DNA of 64,000 nt from Gordonia amarae NBRC 15530 (lineage in GTDB: Bacteria; Actinomycetota; Actinomycetes; Mycobacteriales; Mycobacteriaceae). The stretch spans positions 1 to 64,000 of the forward strand of contig NZ_BAED01000012.1 in assembly GCF_000241345.1 (NCBI RefSeq). The letters run 5' to 3'. The position numbers and the translations under genes are program-made. Positions 25,611 to 33,951 of this stretch are shown piece by piece (position 1 is the first letter of the stretch; each line of letters opens with the position of its first letter). The notes under the pieces are model-generated. The model saw only the letters and a list, made by a program, of their open reading frames with translations, made no database searches and was not told the origin of the DNA.

Positions 25611-26606
25611 ATGTCGCATAGAGGTTCGTCCGGGCCGCCGGCGATCGAGGCCATCGGTCTCACCAAGATGTTCGGCAGGTCTGAAAATCGGACTGCCGCA
25701 GTAGATAACGTGGATCTGATCGTTCCCGCCGGTGGCGTGTACGCGGTGCTGGGTACCAACGGCGCCGGTAAGACGACCACAGTGAGGATGTTGGCCACGC
25801 TGTTGCGGCCGGATGCGGGAACCGCCCGGATCTTCGGTGCCGACGTTGTGCGCCAAGCGACTTCGGTACGCGCGATGATCGGCGTCACCGGTCAGTACGC
25901 GTCGGTCGACGAAGATCTCACCGCCACAGAGAATCTCGTGGTGTTCGGACGCCTCATCGGCTCGTCGAAACGAGCCGCGCGGGCACGAGCCCACGATCTT
26001 CTCGACGAGTTCGGGCTGACCGGCGCCGCGGACCGTCCCATCCGGCACTTCTCCGGCGGCATGCGCCGCCGTCTCGATCTGGCCGCGTCGATGATCACCC
26101 GGCCACGGCTGCTGTTCCTCGACGAGCCGACCACCGGGCTCGACCCGCGCACCCGCTCACAGATGTGGAACACCGTGCGGCAGTTGGTATCCGCCGGATC
26201 CACCGTGCTGCTGACCACCCAGTATCTCGATGAGGCGGACGAACTCGCCGATCACGTTGCCGTCATGGACCGCGGCAAGGTGGTCGCCGACGGCACCGTC
26301 GACGAACTCAAGGCCAAGGTGGGTGACACCCGTGCGGTGATCAGCGTCGCCGACGCCGGTCGTCTCGCCGACGCCGGGACCCTCTGCTCGGCGTTCGCCT
26401 CCGCAGAGGTCATCGTCGCAGGCCCGGACCTCAAGGTCGTGGTGCCGCTGCCCGACGTCGACAGACTGCCCGAACTGCTGCTCGCGCTCCGCGAGCGGAC
26501 GATCGCCTACACCGGTGTCAACGTGGAGAAGCCCAGTCTCGACGAGGTGTTCTTCGAGCTGACCGAGGGTGCGCCCGCCGCCGAGAGCGGGGAGGAGGCC
26601 GCGTGA
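25611..26606 (+). CDS. DrrA-like ABC transporter ATPase
   Basis: A 331-aa ATP-binding subunit of an ABC-2 type exporter of the daunorubicin-resistance family. Walker A is GTNGAGKTT (about 47-55), the signature is FSGGMRRRLDLAAS (about 145-158) and Walker B with the D-loop is LLFLDEPTTGLDPRTR. The extended C-terminal domain is typical of DrrA proteins. ATG at 25611 has GAAGGGGA upstream; an earlier ATG at 25581 falls inside the inverted repeat. It works with the overlapping permease gene. In mycobacteria DrrABC exports phthiocerol lipids, which supports lipid export here. Confidence 0.88.
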   Translation: MSHRGSSGPPAIEAIGLTKMFGRSENRTAAVDNVDLIVPAGGVYAVLGTNGAGKTTTVRMLATLLRPDAGTARIFGADVVRQATSVRAMIGVTGQYASVDEDLTATENLVVFGRLIGSSKRAARARAHDLLDEFGLTGAADRPIRHFSGGMRRRLDLAASMITRPRLLFLDEPTTGLDPRTRSQMWNTVRQLVSAGSTVLLTTQYLDEADELADHVAVMDRGKVVADGTVDELKAKVGDTRAVISVADAGRLADAGTLCSAFASAEVIVAGPDLKVVVPLPDVDRLPELLLALRERTIAYTGVNVEKPSLDEVFFELTEGAPAAESGEEAA

Positions 26607-27538
26607 GCGCCCCGGTGCCCGGGCCGGTCACCGGCGACATCGACGCCGCCGCGGTCAAGGTCGCACTCGGACAAGCCGAGGCCGCGGTAGCTCACCCGCG
26701 CGATCGTGAGCGGGAAGACGCCCCGGATCGGTTCACCGAGGCGGTGGCCGACGACTTCGTGTTGCCGCCCAACCGGATCGGGGTGGCCGCGGCCACCCGG
26801 CAATCACTGACGATGACCGGGCGCGGACTGCTGAAGATCAAACACAATCCGCAGCAGCTCTTCGACGTCATCGTCCTGCCGATCGTGTTCACCGTCATGT
26901 TCTCCACCATCTTCGGCGGGGCCATCGCCGGTGACGTGACAAGCTATCTGCCGCTGCTCATCCCGGGTCTGCTCGTGCAGGTGACGGTGGCGGCCTCGGT
27001 GATCACCGGGGTGCAGCTGCGGGAGGACCTCGACAAAGGGGTGTTCGACCGATTCAAATCGCTGCCGATCGCCCGGATCGCCCCGCTCGCCGGCGCATTG
27101 CTGGCCAACGCCGTGCGGTATGTGGTGGCCACGGCCATCACCGTCTGCGTCGGCCTCGCCATGGGCTACCGGCCCGGCAGCGCGCTCGGCCTGATCGCCG
27201 CCTGCGGACTCGTGGTGCTCGTGGCCTTCACCCTCAGCTGGATCTTCGCGCTGCTCGGCGTACTGCTCGACAAGGCCTCGACGGTGCAGGGGGTGTCGAT
27301 GCTGGTGATGATGCCCATCACCTTCGTCTCCAATGCCCTCGTGCCGGTCGATTCGATGCCCGGCTGGATGCAGGCGTGCGCGTCCGCCAACCCCGTCTCG
27401 CACCTGGTCACCGCCGCCCGGGAACTCGCGACAGACGGATCGGCGGGCGTCGAGATCGCCTACACCCTGGCCGGTGCGCTCGCGGTGCTCGCGATCTGCG
27501 TGCCCATCACCCTGCGAACCTACATGCGGAGGACCTAG
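26603..27538 (+). CDS. DrrB-like ABC-2 permease
   Basis: A 311-aa membrane permease of the ABC-2 family. It has an N-terminal cytosolic extension (about 75 residues) and about six hydrophobic helices. The conserved DrrB segment around GVQLREDLDKGVFDRFKSLP (about 134-153) is the coupling region, and FVSNALVPVDSMPGWMQ follows near residue 235. GTG at 26603 overlaps the ATPase stop as GTGA, so the two subunits are translationally coupled. Its stop overlaps the GTG of the glycosyltransferase, which places export and sugar transfer in one operon. Confidence 0.87.
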   Translation: MSAPVPGPVTGDIDAAAVKVALGQAEAAVAHPRDREREDAPDRFTEAVADDFVLPPNRIGVAAATRQSLTMTGRGLLKIKHNPQQLFDVIVLPIVFTVMFSTIFGGAIAGDVTSYLPLLIPGLLVQVTVAASVITGVQLREDLDKGVFDRFKSLPIARIAPLAGALLANAVRYVVATAITVCVGLAMGYRPGSALGLIAACGLVVLVAFTLSWIFALLGVLLDKASTVQGVSMLVMMPITFVSNALVPVDSMPGWMQACASANPVSHLVTAARELATDGSAGVEIAYTLAGALAVLAICVPITLRTYMRRT

Positions 27539-28524
27539 TGACTGCGACCGTCCCGGACACCCCGGTGTCCGATAGCCCCGTGACCGTACGTCCGGTGCCC
27601 CAAGCCGGCGCGCCGGAGGTGACCACACAGCCGGAGCCCCGGCGGCCCCGGCTGTCGGTGGTGGTGCCCGCCTACAACGAGGCCGGCGTGCTCGGCGAAT
27701 GCCTGGCCCGGCTGACCGCGCAGAGCGAGCACATCGCCGAGATCATCGTGGTGGACAACAACTCCACCGACGACGGCATGCGGATCGTCGCCGGGGTGAT
27801 GGCCGAGCACCCGTCGGTGCGGATCGTGCACGAGACCAGCCAGGGCCTCGTCCATGCCCGCAACGCGGGCCTCGACGCCGCCACCGGCGACATCATCGCC
27901 CGCATCGACGCCGACACCCGCGTACCCGAACACTGGGCACGCACCGTCGTCGACTTCTTCGCCGCCGACACAGGGGGCACCTGGGCGGCGCTCTGCGGAC
28001 GCGGTGAGGCTTACGGGATCCCGTTCTCCGGCCGCTTCGACAAGTGGAAGATCGCACTGCACCCGCTGTCCCGGGGCAAGGCGTCGACGGTGACCCAAGC
28101 GCCCGAACCCAGCGATGTTCCGGTGCTGTACGGGTCCAACATGATCCTGCGCCGCGACACCTGGCAGGCCATCCGTACCCGGGTGAGCATGCGCCGCGAC
28201 GTCTTCGAGGACGTCGACATGGGACTGTGCGTCCGCGAAACCGGCGGCCGCAACGCCTTTCTCGCCTCCATCACCGTGGGGGTGTCGCCGCGCCGGATGG
28301 AGACCGGGGTGGCCTCGTTCGTGCGCTACATGTCCTGCCTGCCACGAACATTCCTGCTGCACAAACAGTTCGGCCTCGCCCTCGGTGCGGCAGTGGTGTA
28401 TCTCCCCGCCATCACCGTCCTGCACACAGGCCGCCTGCTCCTGCTCCGCAGCTACGACACGGAATCAGGCACGTTCGCCGTGACCAACATCCTCCGGGAA
28501 CGCACCGACCGCATCATTCCTTAA
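27538..28524 (+). CDS. Family 2 glycosyltransferase
   Basis: A 328-aa GT-A fold glycosyltransferase. The nucleotide-binding start is LSVVVPAYNEAGVLGECL (about 38-55), followed by IIVVDNNSTDDGMRIV. The metal-binding DxD is IDADTRVPEHW (about 121-131) and the acceptor-loop motif is VFEDVDMGL (about 222-230). The C-terminus has one or two hydrophobic stretches that may hold it at the membrane. GTG at 27538 overlaps the permease stop. It probably builds or extends the sugar part of the lipid exported by the DrrAB-like pair. Confidence 0.85.
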   Translation: MTATVPDTPVSDSPVTVRPVPQAGAPEVTTQPEPRRPRLSVVVPAYNEAGVLGECLARLTAQSEHIAEIIVVDNNSTDDGMRIVAGVMAEHPSVRIVHETSQGLVHARNAGLDAATGDIIARIDADTRVPEHWARTVVDFFAADTGGTWAALCGRGEAYGIPFSGRFDKWKIALHPLSRGKASTVTQAPEPSDVPVLYGSNMILRRDTWQAIRTRVSMRRDVFEDVDMGLCVRETGGRNAFLASITVGVSPRRMETGVASFVRYMSCLPRTFLLHKQFGLALGAAVVYLPAITVLHTGRLLLLRSYDTESGTFAVTNILRERTDRIIP

Positions 28525-28576
28525 CATGGCGCCCCCTCGCTTCGCTCGGGGATCGCGGGTCTGCGAGGGCCGCGAG

Positions 28577-29863
28577 TCAGTCCAGAACACGACGGCCCTC
28601 CAGACCTTGTTCGACGATATCGGCCGCAGCGGCGACTGCCTTGGTGGGGGAGATGAGATGACGACTCAGGGTTTCGGCGGAGAGTTTGGCCTCATCGGAC
28701 AGGGCCGTCCGCAACGCCTCGGTCAGCGCGGGCGTGGTCACCCGCGACATCGGAAGGGACGCACCGACATGCACACCAACCAGAGCCCTGCCCCAGATGG
28801 GCTGGTCGGCACCCACCCAGGTCACCACGGTGGGCAGGCCGGCCCGCAGTCCGGCGGCCACCGACCCGGCGCCGCCGTGATGGATCGCCGCCCGGCACAA
28901 CGGGAGCACCGTGTCGTGATCGACATGACCCACCAGCCGGATCCGGCTGGGATCGATGTCGGCGCCGGACATGAAACCGCTCCAGCCGCCGGCCACGAGC
29001 AGTCGCACATCCAGCGCCCGCGCGGTCTCCGTCAGCGCAGTCGCCAGCGCCTCCGGGTCGCCCGGGAGCATGCTGCCGAACCCGGCGTATACGGGGGCCG
29101 GGCCGGCGGCGATCCACGTCAGCAACTCGGCGGGCGTCTGGTCGCCGACGCCGGAGCGTTGCGCCGCGGCCAGATTCAGGAAACCGGTGAGCGGGCGCCG
29201 CGCACCCCACTCGGCGGCCAGACCCGGGAACAGGGCCGGGTCGTACGCCTGGATCTCCGGCACTCCGGTGCGCGCGATCCGCGTCGCGTACGGCCCCGAC
29301 GCCCGCGGCAGACCGAGCTCGTCGGACAGTCGATGCTCCGCGCGGCGGGAGGCCAGCCACAGGATCTGTTCCCCGACAAGCCAGCTCGCGTCGGCCACCA
29401 CGCCAGGCACGTCGAGTCCGAGGTGCGCCAGCAGCGATACCTGATGGTTGCGCCGGATCGGGCAATAGTGCAGCGGGAAGTGCGGGATGCCGCGGACCTG
29501 CGAAACATTGTGCGCCCGTTCCTGTCCGGCGCTGCCGGCGATGATCGCGTCCGCACCCTCGGTGAGGTCGAGCAACTGCTGTCCCATCGCTCGGCCGCCG
29601 CGCACGGTGATCTCCGAGATGGCCCGCACCCGGCGGACCGGGTTGCGCGACTTGAGCTCTGTACGGATGAGATCGGAGTCGAGGAGGTCGTGAGTGCTGC
29701 CACCGTACGGGTGGCCGGGCAGACCGGCCCCTTCGCTGAACGCGACCAGGTTGGGCGGGACCGCCATCACGACATCGTGCCCGCGCGAACGAAGTTCGGT
29801 GCCCAGGGCGACCGCGGGCTGTACATCGCCGCGGCTACCGCCCATCGCCATCACGATTCTCAT
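28577..29863 (-). CDS. GT1 (UGT-like) glycosyltransferase
   Basis: A 428-aa GT-B fold glycosyltransferase of the UDP- or dTDP-sugar dependent family used for glycopeptidolipids and macrolides. The N-terminal motif is MGGSRGDVQPAVALG (about 7-21) and the donor-site motif is IHHGGAGSVAAGLRAGLP (about 318-335), followed by DQPIWG. ATG at 29863 gives the standard start MRIVMAMGG. It is transcribed opposite to its neighbours: convergent with the GT2 gene and divergent from the next GT1 gene. The three GT1 proteins of the cluster are related to each other and suggest several sugar additions. Confidence 0.87.
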   Translation of the reverse strand: MRIVMAMGGSRGDVQPAVALGTELRSRGHDVVMAVPPNLVAFSEGAGLPGHPYGGSTHDLLDSDLIRTELKSRNPVRRVRAISEITVRGGRAMGQQLLDLTEGADAIIAGSAGQERAHNVSQVRGIPHFPLHYCPIRRNHQVSLLAHLGLDVPGVVADASWLVGEQILWLASRRAEHRLSDELGLPRASGPYATRIARTGVPEIQAYDPALFPGLAAEWGARRPLTGFLNLAAAQRSGVGDQTPAELLTWIAAGPAPVYAGFGSMLPGDPEALATALTETARALDVRLLVAGGWSGFMSGADIDPSRIRLVGHVDHDTVLPLCRAAIHHGGAGSVAAGLRAGLPTVVTWVGADQPIWGRALVGVHVGASLPMSRVTTPALTEALRTALSDEAKLSAETLSRHLISPTKAVAAAADIVEQGLEGRRVLD

Positions 29864-29964
29864 TCGGGCCTCTCGTCGACGGACAGACGGTTCCGGGTCA
29901 GAACCTCTTGGGCCGCAAGTGTAGAGACGAACGACGAATTCGGCGCGATGCGAGGCGGTGTGCG

Positions 29965-31263
29965 ATGAGAATCACGGTTGCGGTCAACGGCACTCGCGGC
30001 GATGCGCAGCCCGCGGTGATCCTCGCCGGTGCGCTCGCCGCCCGGGGCCACGACGTGCGGGTGGGCGTGCCGCCCAACCTGATCGGTCTCGCGGCGACGC
30101 TCGGCGTGACCGCCGGAAAATTCGGCCACGACACCCGCGCCCACCTCGAACGCGTGCGGCAGGTACGAACAGCGGCGGGGCGCAACCCGATCCGGCGGGC
30201 CCGGGCCGTCGCCGCGATCAACCACACCGGATGGTCTGAGACCGCAGCCGATCTCGGCGCGCTGACCACCGGCGCCGATGCGATCGTCACCGGGTTCACC
30301 ACCGAGCTGATCGCACTGCCGTTCGCCGAGGCACTGGGGATTCCGCTGGTCAGCCTGCACCACGCGCCGGTGCGCCCCAATTCGTCGGTGGGGCCGCTGC
30401 CGCAGCTACCGGGCGCGCTGGGCGGTCCGCTGGTGCCGGCGCAGTGGAGTGCCGCCGAACTCCTGGTTCGGATGGCGACCCGGCGGCAGGAGGCCGCGCT
30501 GCGGGAGCGGCTCGGTGTCCGGCCCGCCACGGAACCGCTGTCGCGGCTGATCGAGGGCAACCCGGGTGTCGAAATCCAGGCGTACGACCCGATGTTCGCG
30601 ATCACCGGCGATCCGCGCTGGGAGACCTCCGTCCGGCCACGGCCGGCCGTCGGGTTCATCGAACTCGCGCGGCAGGCAATGACAACAGCCACCGATCCCG
30701 CCCTCGACGCCTGGCTCGACGCCGGGTCCGCGCCGGTGTACTTCGGATTCGGCAGCATGCCGGTGCGGGACAGCCAGGCCACGGTGACCGCGATGATCAC
30801 CGCCGCCCGCCGCGTCGGCCGTCGCGCCCTGATCTGCACCGGCTGGAGTTCGGCGCGGGTGAGCGTACCGGCCGGCGACGACGTGTTCTTCACCGACACC
30901 GTCGACCACCATGCGGTGCTCGGGCGGTGCGCGGCGGCGGTCCACCACGGCGGCGCCGGCACCACCGCATTGGCCCTGCGGCACGGCATCCCGTCGGTGA
31001 TCTGCTGGTTCGGGGCCGATCAGCCGTTCTGGGGTGCGCAACTGCGTCGCGCCGGCGCCGGGGTGACGATGCCGGTGACCAGGCTGACCGCGGATTCTCT
31101 CGAAAACGCGCTGCACACCGTCGATACCGACATGGTGCGGCGCCGAGCGCTCAACGCGGCCCGCGCGATGGTGGGCGCCGACGTGGCACTCGACGCGGCG
31201 GTCACGGCCGTGGAGACCGCGGTCGGTGAACCGGGAGTCCCGGTGCGGAGGGTGGCGCGGTGA
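29965..31263 (+). CDS. GT1 (UGT-like) glycosyltransferase
   Basis: A 432-aa GT-B glycosyltransferase. The motif VNGTRGDAQPAVILAGAL opens the acceptor domain (about 6-23). The donor-binding motif is VHHGGAGTTALALRHGIP (about 327-344), and the next loop is FGADQPFWGAQL. ATG at 29965 is chosen from alignment with its two paralogues in the cluster. A 101-base gap separates it from the divergent GT1 gene and must hold both promoters. It ends in a GTGA overlap with the first wax-ester-synthase-like gene, so it heads a four-gene operon. Confidence 0.87.
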   Translation: MRITVAVNGTRGDAQPAVILAGALAARGHDVRVGVPPNLIGLAATLGVTAGKFGHDTRAHLERVRQVRTAAGRNPIRRARAVAAINHTGWSETAADLGALTTGADAIVTGFTTELIALPFAEALGIPLVSLHHAPVRPNSSVGPLPQLPGALGGPLVPAQWSAAELLVRMATRRQEAALRERLGVRPATEPLSRLIEGNPGVEIQAYDPMFAITGDPRWETSVRPRPAVGFIELARQAMTTATDPALDAWLDAGSAPVYFGFGSMPVRDSQATVTAMITAARRVGRRALICTGWSSARVSVPAGDDVFFTDTVDHHAVLGRCAAAVHHGGAGTTALALRHGIPSVICWFGADQPFWGAQLRRAGAGVTMPVTRLTADSLENALHTVDTDMVRRRALNAARAMVGADVALDAAVTAVETAVGEPGVPVRRVAR

Positions 31264-32576
31264 GCAGGCTCGGATCGGCTGACACGACCTACGAGTTCCT
31301 GCGCCGGGCACTCGGCTGGTCGGTGGTGCTGCAGGTGGTGTGGATCTTCGACGACGAGATTCCCACCGAGACACTGGCGTCGATGCACAAGTGGCTCGGC
31401 CAGGGGCGCCTGCACCGGCGGCTCGCCGCCGCGAAGGTTCCCGGTGCGCGTCCGCGCTGGGTGCCCGCCGGCGCCCTGCCGGAGCTGGTGTCCGATCACA
31501 TCCCGGTGGGTCCGGATCAGATCGAATCGTGGGCGGGTACCGAGATGATGGGCGTCGACCTCGACGCCGGCGCCGGACGGTGCTGGCGGCTGCGCGCCGC
31601 CCCGACCGTGTCCGGCGGCACCGCGCTGTCGCTGTGCGCGCTGCACCTCGTTGCCGACGGCCGGACGCTGGTGCGCGCCGCCGGCGAGGCGATGGCGCAC
31701 TGCACCGTCGCCGCGCCCGACGGCTCCGGCGGCGATCTGCTGTCCGAGGTGAAAGATGCGGTGGCCCAGGTTCTGTCGGCGTCCACCGCCGTCGTGGCGG
31801 CCGGGATCGGAGCGTTGGGTGTCGGCCGTGGCGGTGAGCCGGCTCTCATCGACAATCGTCCGCCGCGCGCCGAACACGCGGACCGGGCACCGCAGGCGTC
31901 TCCCGCGTGGGCGACGGTGAGCGTGCCCGCCGCCGACTGGGATGCGGCGGCCCGGGCCCACGGCGGCACCGCCAATTCGCTTTACATCGCCGTCGTATCG
32001 GGCCTGCTGCGATCGAGTTGCTATGCGCCGCCCGGTGATCCGATCAAGGTGGGCGTGCCGGTCGATGTGCGCGCCGGCGCCGGCGACGACTCCTCGAACG
32101 CGACGGCCGGGGTATCGGTGATGCTCACCGACGACCCGGTGCCGGGCGGATCGCTCACCGCGATCCGCCGCTCCTGCAAGGAGGCCTTCTCCGCGCTGCC
32201 GCGAAAGCGGCGGGCGCGTGGTGATCTGACCGCACTGGTGTGGCTGCTGCCGGCGACCTGGCTGATCGGCGCCGTCAGCGCGGGCAACGGGATGCCCGAC
32301 GCGATGGTGTCCAATCTCGGCGATATCGACGACCGGGCCACACGATTGGGCGCCGCAACGGCCCGTCGCACCGCCTTCCGCGGAATGGCGCAGGGCGTCG
32401 ACCCTGCGTTGCCGTACCGCTTCGGTGACGGTGTGCAGTCGTGGTTGCTGCGCGGCGACGACGAGATCACCTTCTGCGTGGCCGGTTTCGACGAATCGGT
32501 GTTCGGCGGCGGCCGGTTGCGCCGCCTGCTCGCGGATGAACTCGCCGCCTGGCGACTGACACATGACATCTGGTGA
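31260..32576 (+). CDS. WS/DGAT-like acyltransferase, first
   Basis: A 438-aa protein related to wax ester synthase / diacylglycerol acyltransferases, a condensation-fold family that transfers fatty acyl groups from CoA to alcohols. The active-site segment is ALHLVADG (about residues 126-133): the canonical HHxxxDG has lost its first His, but the second, catalytic His and the Asp-Gly remain. The C-terminal WS/DGAT domain is recognised by HGGTANSLYIAVVSGLL (about 236-252) and MVSNLGDI (about 348). GTG at 31260 is coupled to the preceding glycosyltransferase. It probably esterifies a glycosylated product rather than making triacylglycerol. Confidence 0.8.
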   Translation: MSRLGSADTTYEFLRRALGWSVVLQVVWIFDDEIPTETLASMHKWLGQGRLHRRLAAAKVPGARPRWVPAGALPELVSDHIPVGPDQIESWAGTEMMGVDLDAGAGRCWRLRAAPTVSGGTALSLCALHLVADGRTLVRAAGEAMAHCTVAAPDGSGGDLLSEVKDAVAQVLSASTAVVAAGIGALGVGRGGEPALIDNRPPRAEHADRAPQASPAWATVSVPAADWDAAARAHGGTANSLYIAVVSGLLRSSCYAPPGDPIKVGVPVDVRAGAGDDSSNATAGVSVMLTDDPVPGGSLTAIRRSCKEAFSALPRKRRARGDLTALVWLLPATWLIGAVSAGNGMPDAMVSNLGDIDDRATRLGAATARRTAFRGMAQGVDPALPYRFGDGVQSWLLRGDDEITFCVAGFDESVFGGGRLRRLLADELAAWRLTHDIW

Positions 32577-32589
32577 AAGGACTGTTCCC

Positions 32590-33951
32590 ATGACGACCCC
32601 CAGACTGGCCGGTGCCGACGAATCGTATCTGCTCAGCGCCGACCTCTTCGGGCTCGGCGCACCCATCCAGTTCTCGTGGGTGTTCGGCGCCGACACCGAT
32701 CCCGGCGCCGACGCCGTCACCGAACTGCGGCTCGCACTGGCCCGCGGCCCCCTCAACCGGGCGGTGTCCCGCACCCGGGTGCCCGCGGCCAGGGACCGCT
32801 GGGTGCGGTCGGCGGTGAGCGTGATCCCGACCCGCACCGAGCACATCGCCGACGACGAGGTATCCGACTGGCTCGACCGCAGACTGCGCACGGCCCGGCT
32901 CGATCCCGCGGAGGGGTCGGCGTGGCGCCTGGACGATGCCGTCACCGGCGACGGCCGGCGCGTGGTCTCGCTTCTGGTGTCGCACATGGTGACCGATGGG
33001 CAGGGCGTGTACCGGGCGCTCGATGCCGCGGCAGCTGGGTTGGCCGCCGAGCTGCCGCCGGCCGGATCGGCCCGCGGCGTGCGTGCGGTACGTGATGACC
33101 TCACCGACGCCGCACGGCAGTTGGGGGCCGCTGCCCGGGCGGTCCGGATCGTGGCGGCCGAGGCGGCGCGCGGACTGTCACAGCGCACGCAAGCGCCGCC
33201 CGCGCCGGTGCGGCCGGTGCCCCCGGACCCTGACGACTGCCCTGATACAGACTGCCCCGACACCACCCTCGCGATCGTCGACGTCGACCGCGAGACGTGG
33301 CATCGCCGGGCCCAGGAATATGGGGGTACCGCCAACAGCCTGTTCGTCGCGGTCCTCGCCGGCATCGTCACCCGCGCCGGAGTTCCGGTCGGTGAGGGAC
33401 GCGATGCGCTCACCAAGGTGTGTATTGCGGTCAGCAGGCGCGGAGACGAGTCCGACGATCGCGCAAACGCCTCGGGCGGGGTGTGGATCCGCGTACCGGG
33501 CGAGGTGGAGCCGCGAATGGATCTGTCCGTCATCCGCTCCCAGAGCAAGAAGGCGTTCGTCGAGTACGCCGAGTCCGGCGCCGACCGTACCGCCGACAAT
33601 CTGCAGGCGATCGTGCGGCTGCTGCCGGGAACGCTCATCGGCAAGATGATGCGCGCCATCCCCGGACCCGACACCACCGTCTCCAACTTGGGTGTGGCCC
33701 CCGAAACGGCGCTGACCATCGGCGGGAGTGTCGCGGAGCGGTTCTCGATACGGGCCATCATGCTGGGGGTGCCGCCGTCGGCCCGGCGCAAGCAGGGACC
33801 GGCGATCGCGGCGTGGGCGGTCGAGTACCACGATCGGATCACGTTGACGTTCTTCGGGATCAACCCCGACCACTTCGGTGACCCCGAGTTGCTGCACAAG
33901 CTCATCAGCACCGAACTCGCCGCCTGGGGAGTCCCCGGGAGGCCGTGGTGA
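32590..33951 (+). CDS. WS/DGAT-like acyltransferase, second
   Basis: A 453-aa paralogue of the preceding gene. The active-site segment is VSHMVTDGQGVY (about residues 128-139), again with one His in place of the HH pair. C-terminal features are YGGTANSLFVAVLAGIV (about 248-264) and TVSNLGVAPETAL (about 364). ATG at 32590 has GAAAGGA nine bases upstream; an in-frame ATG at 32563 inside the previous gene has no such support. The stop overlaps the GTG of the next glycosyltransferase. A tandem pair of these acyltransferases between GT1 genes is unusual and suggests two esterified positions. Confidence 0.8.
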   Translation: MTTPRLAGADESYLLSADLFGLGAPIQFSWVFGADTDPGADAVTELRLALARGPLNRAVSRTRVPAARDRWVRSAVSVIPTRTEHIADDEVSDWLDRRLRTARLDPAEGSAWRLDDAVTGDGRRVVSLLVSHMVTDGQGVYRALDAAAAGLAAELPPAGSARGVRAVRDDLTDAARQLGAAARAVRIVAAEAARGLSQRTQAPPAPVRPVPPDPDDCPDTDCPDTTLAIVDVDRETWHRRAQEYGGTANSLFVAVLAGIVTRAGVPVGEGRDALTKVCIAVSRRGDESDDRANASGGVWIRVPGEVEPRMDLSVIRSQSKKAFVEYAESGADRTADNLQAIVRLLPGTLIGKMMRAIPGPDTTVSNLGVAPETALTIGGSVAERFSIRAIMLGVPPSARRKQGPAIAAWAVEYHDRITLTFFGINPDHFGDPELLHKLISTELAAWGVPGRPW

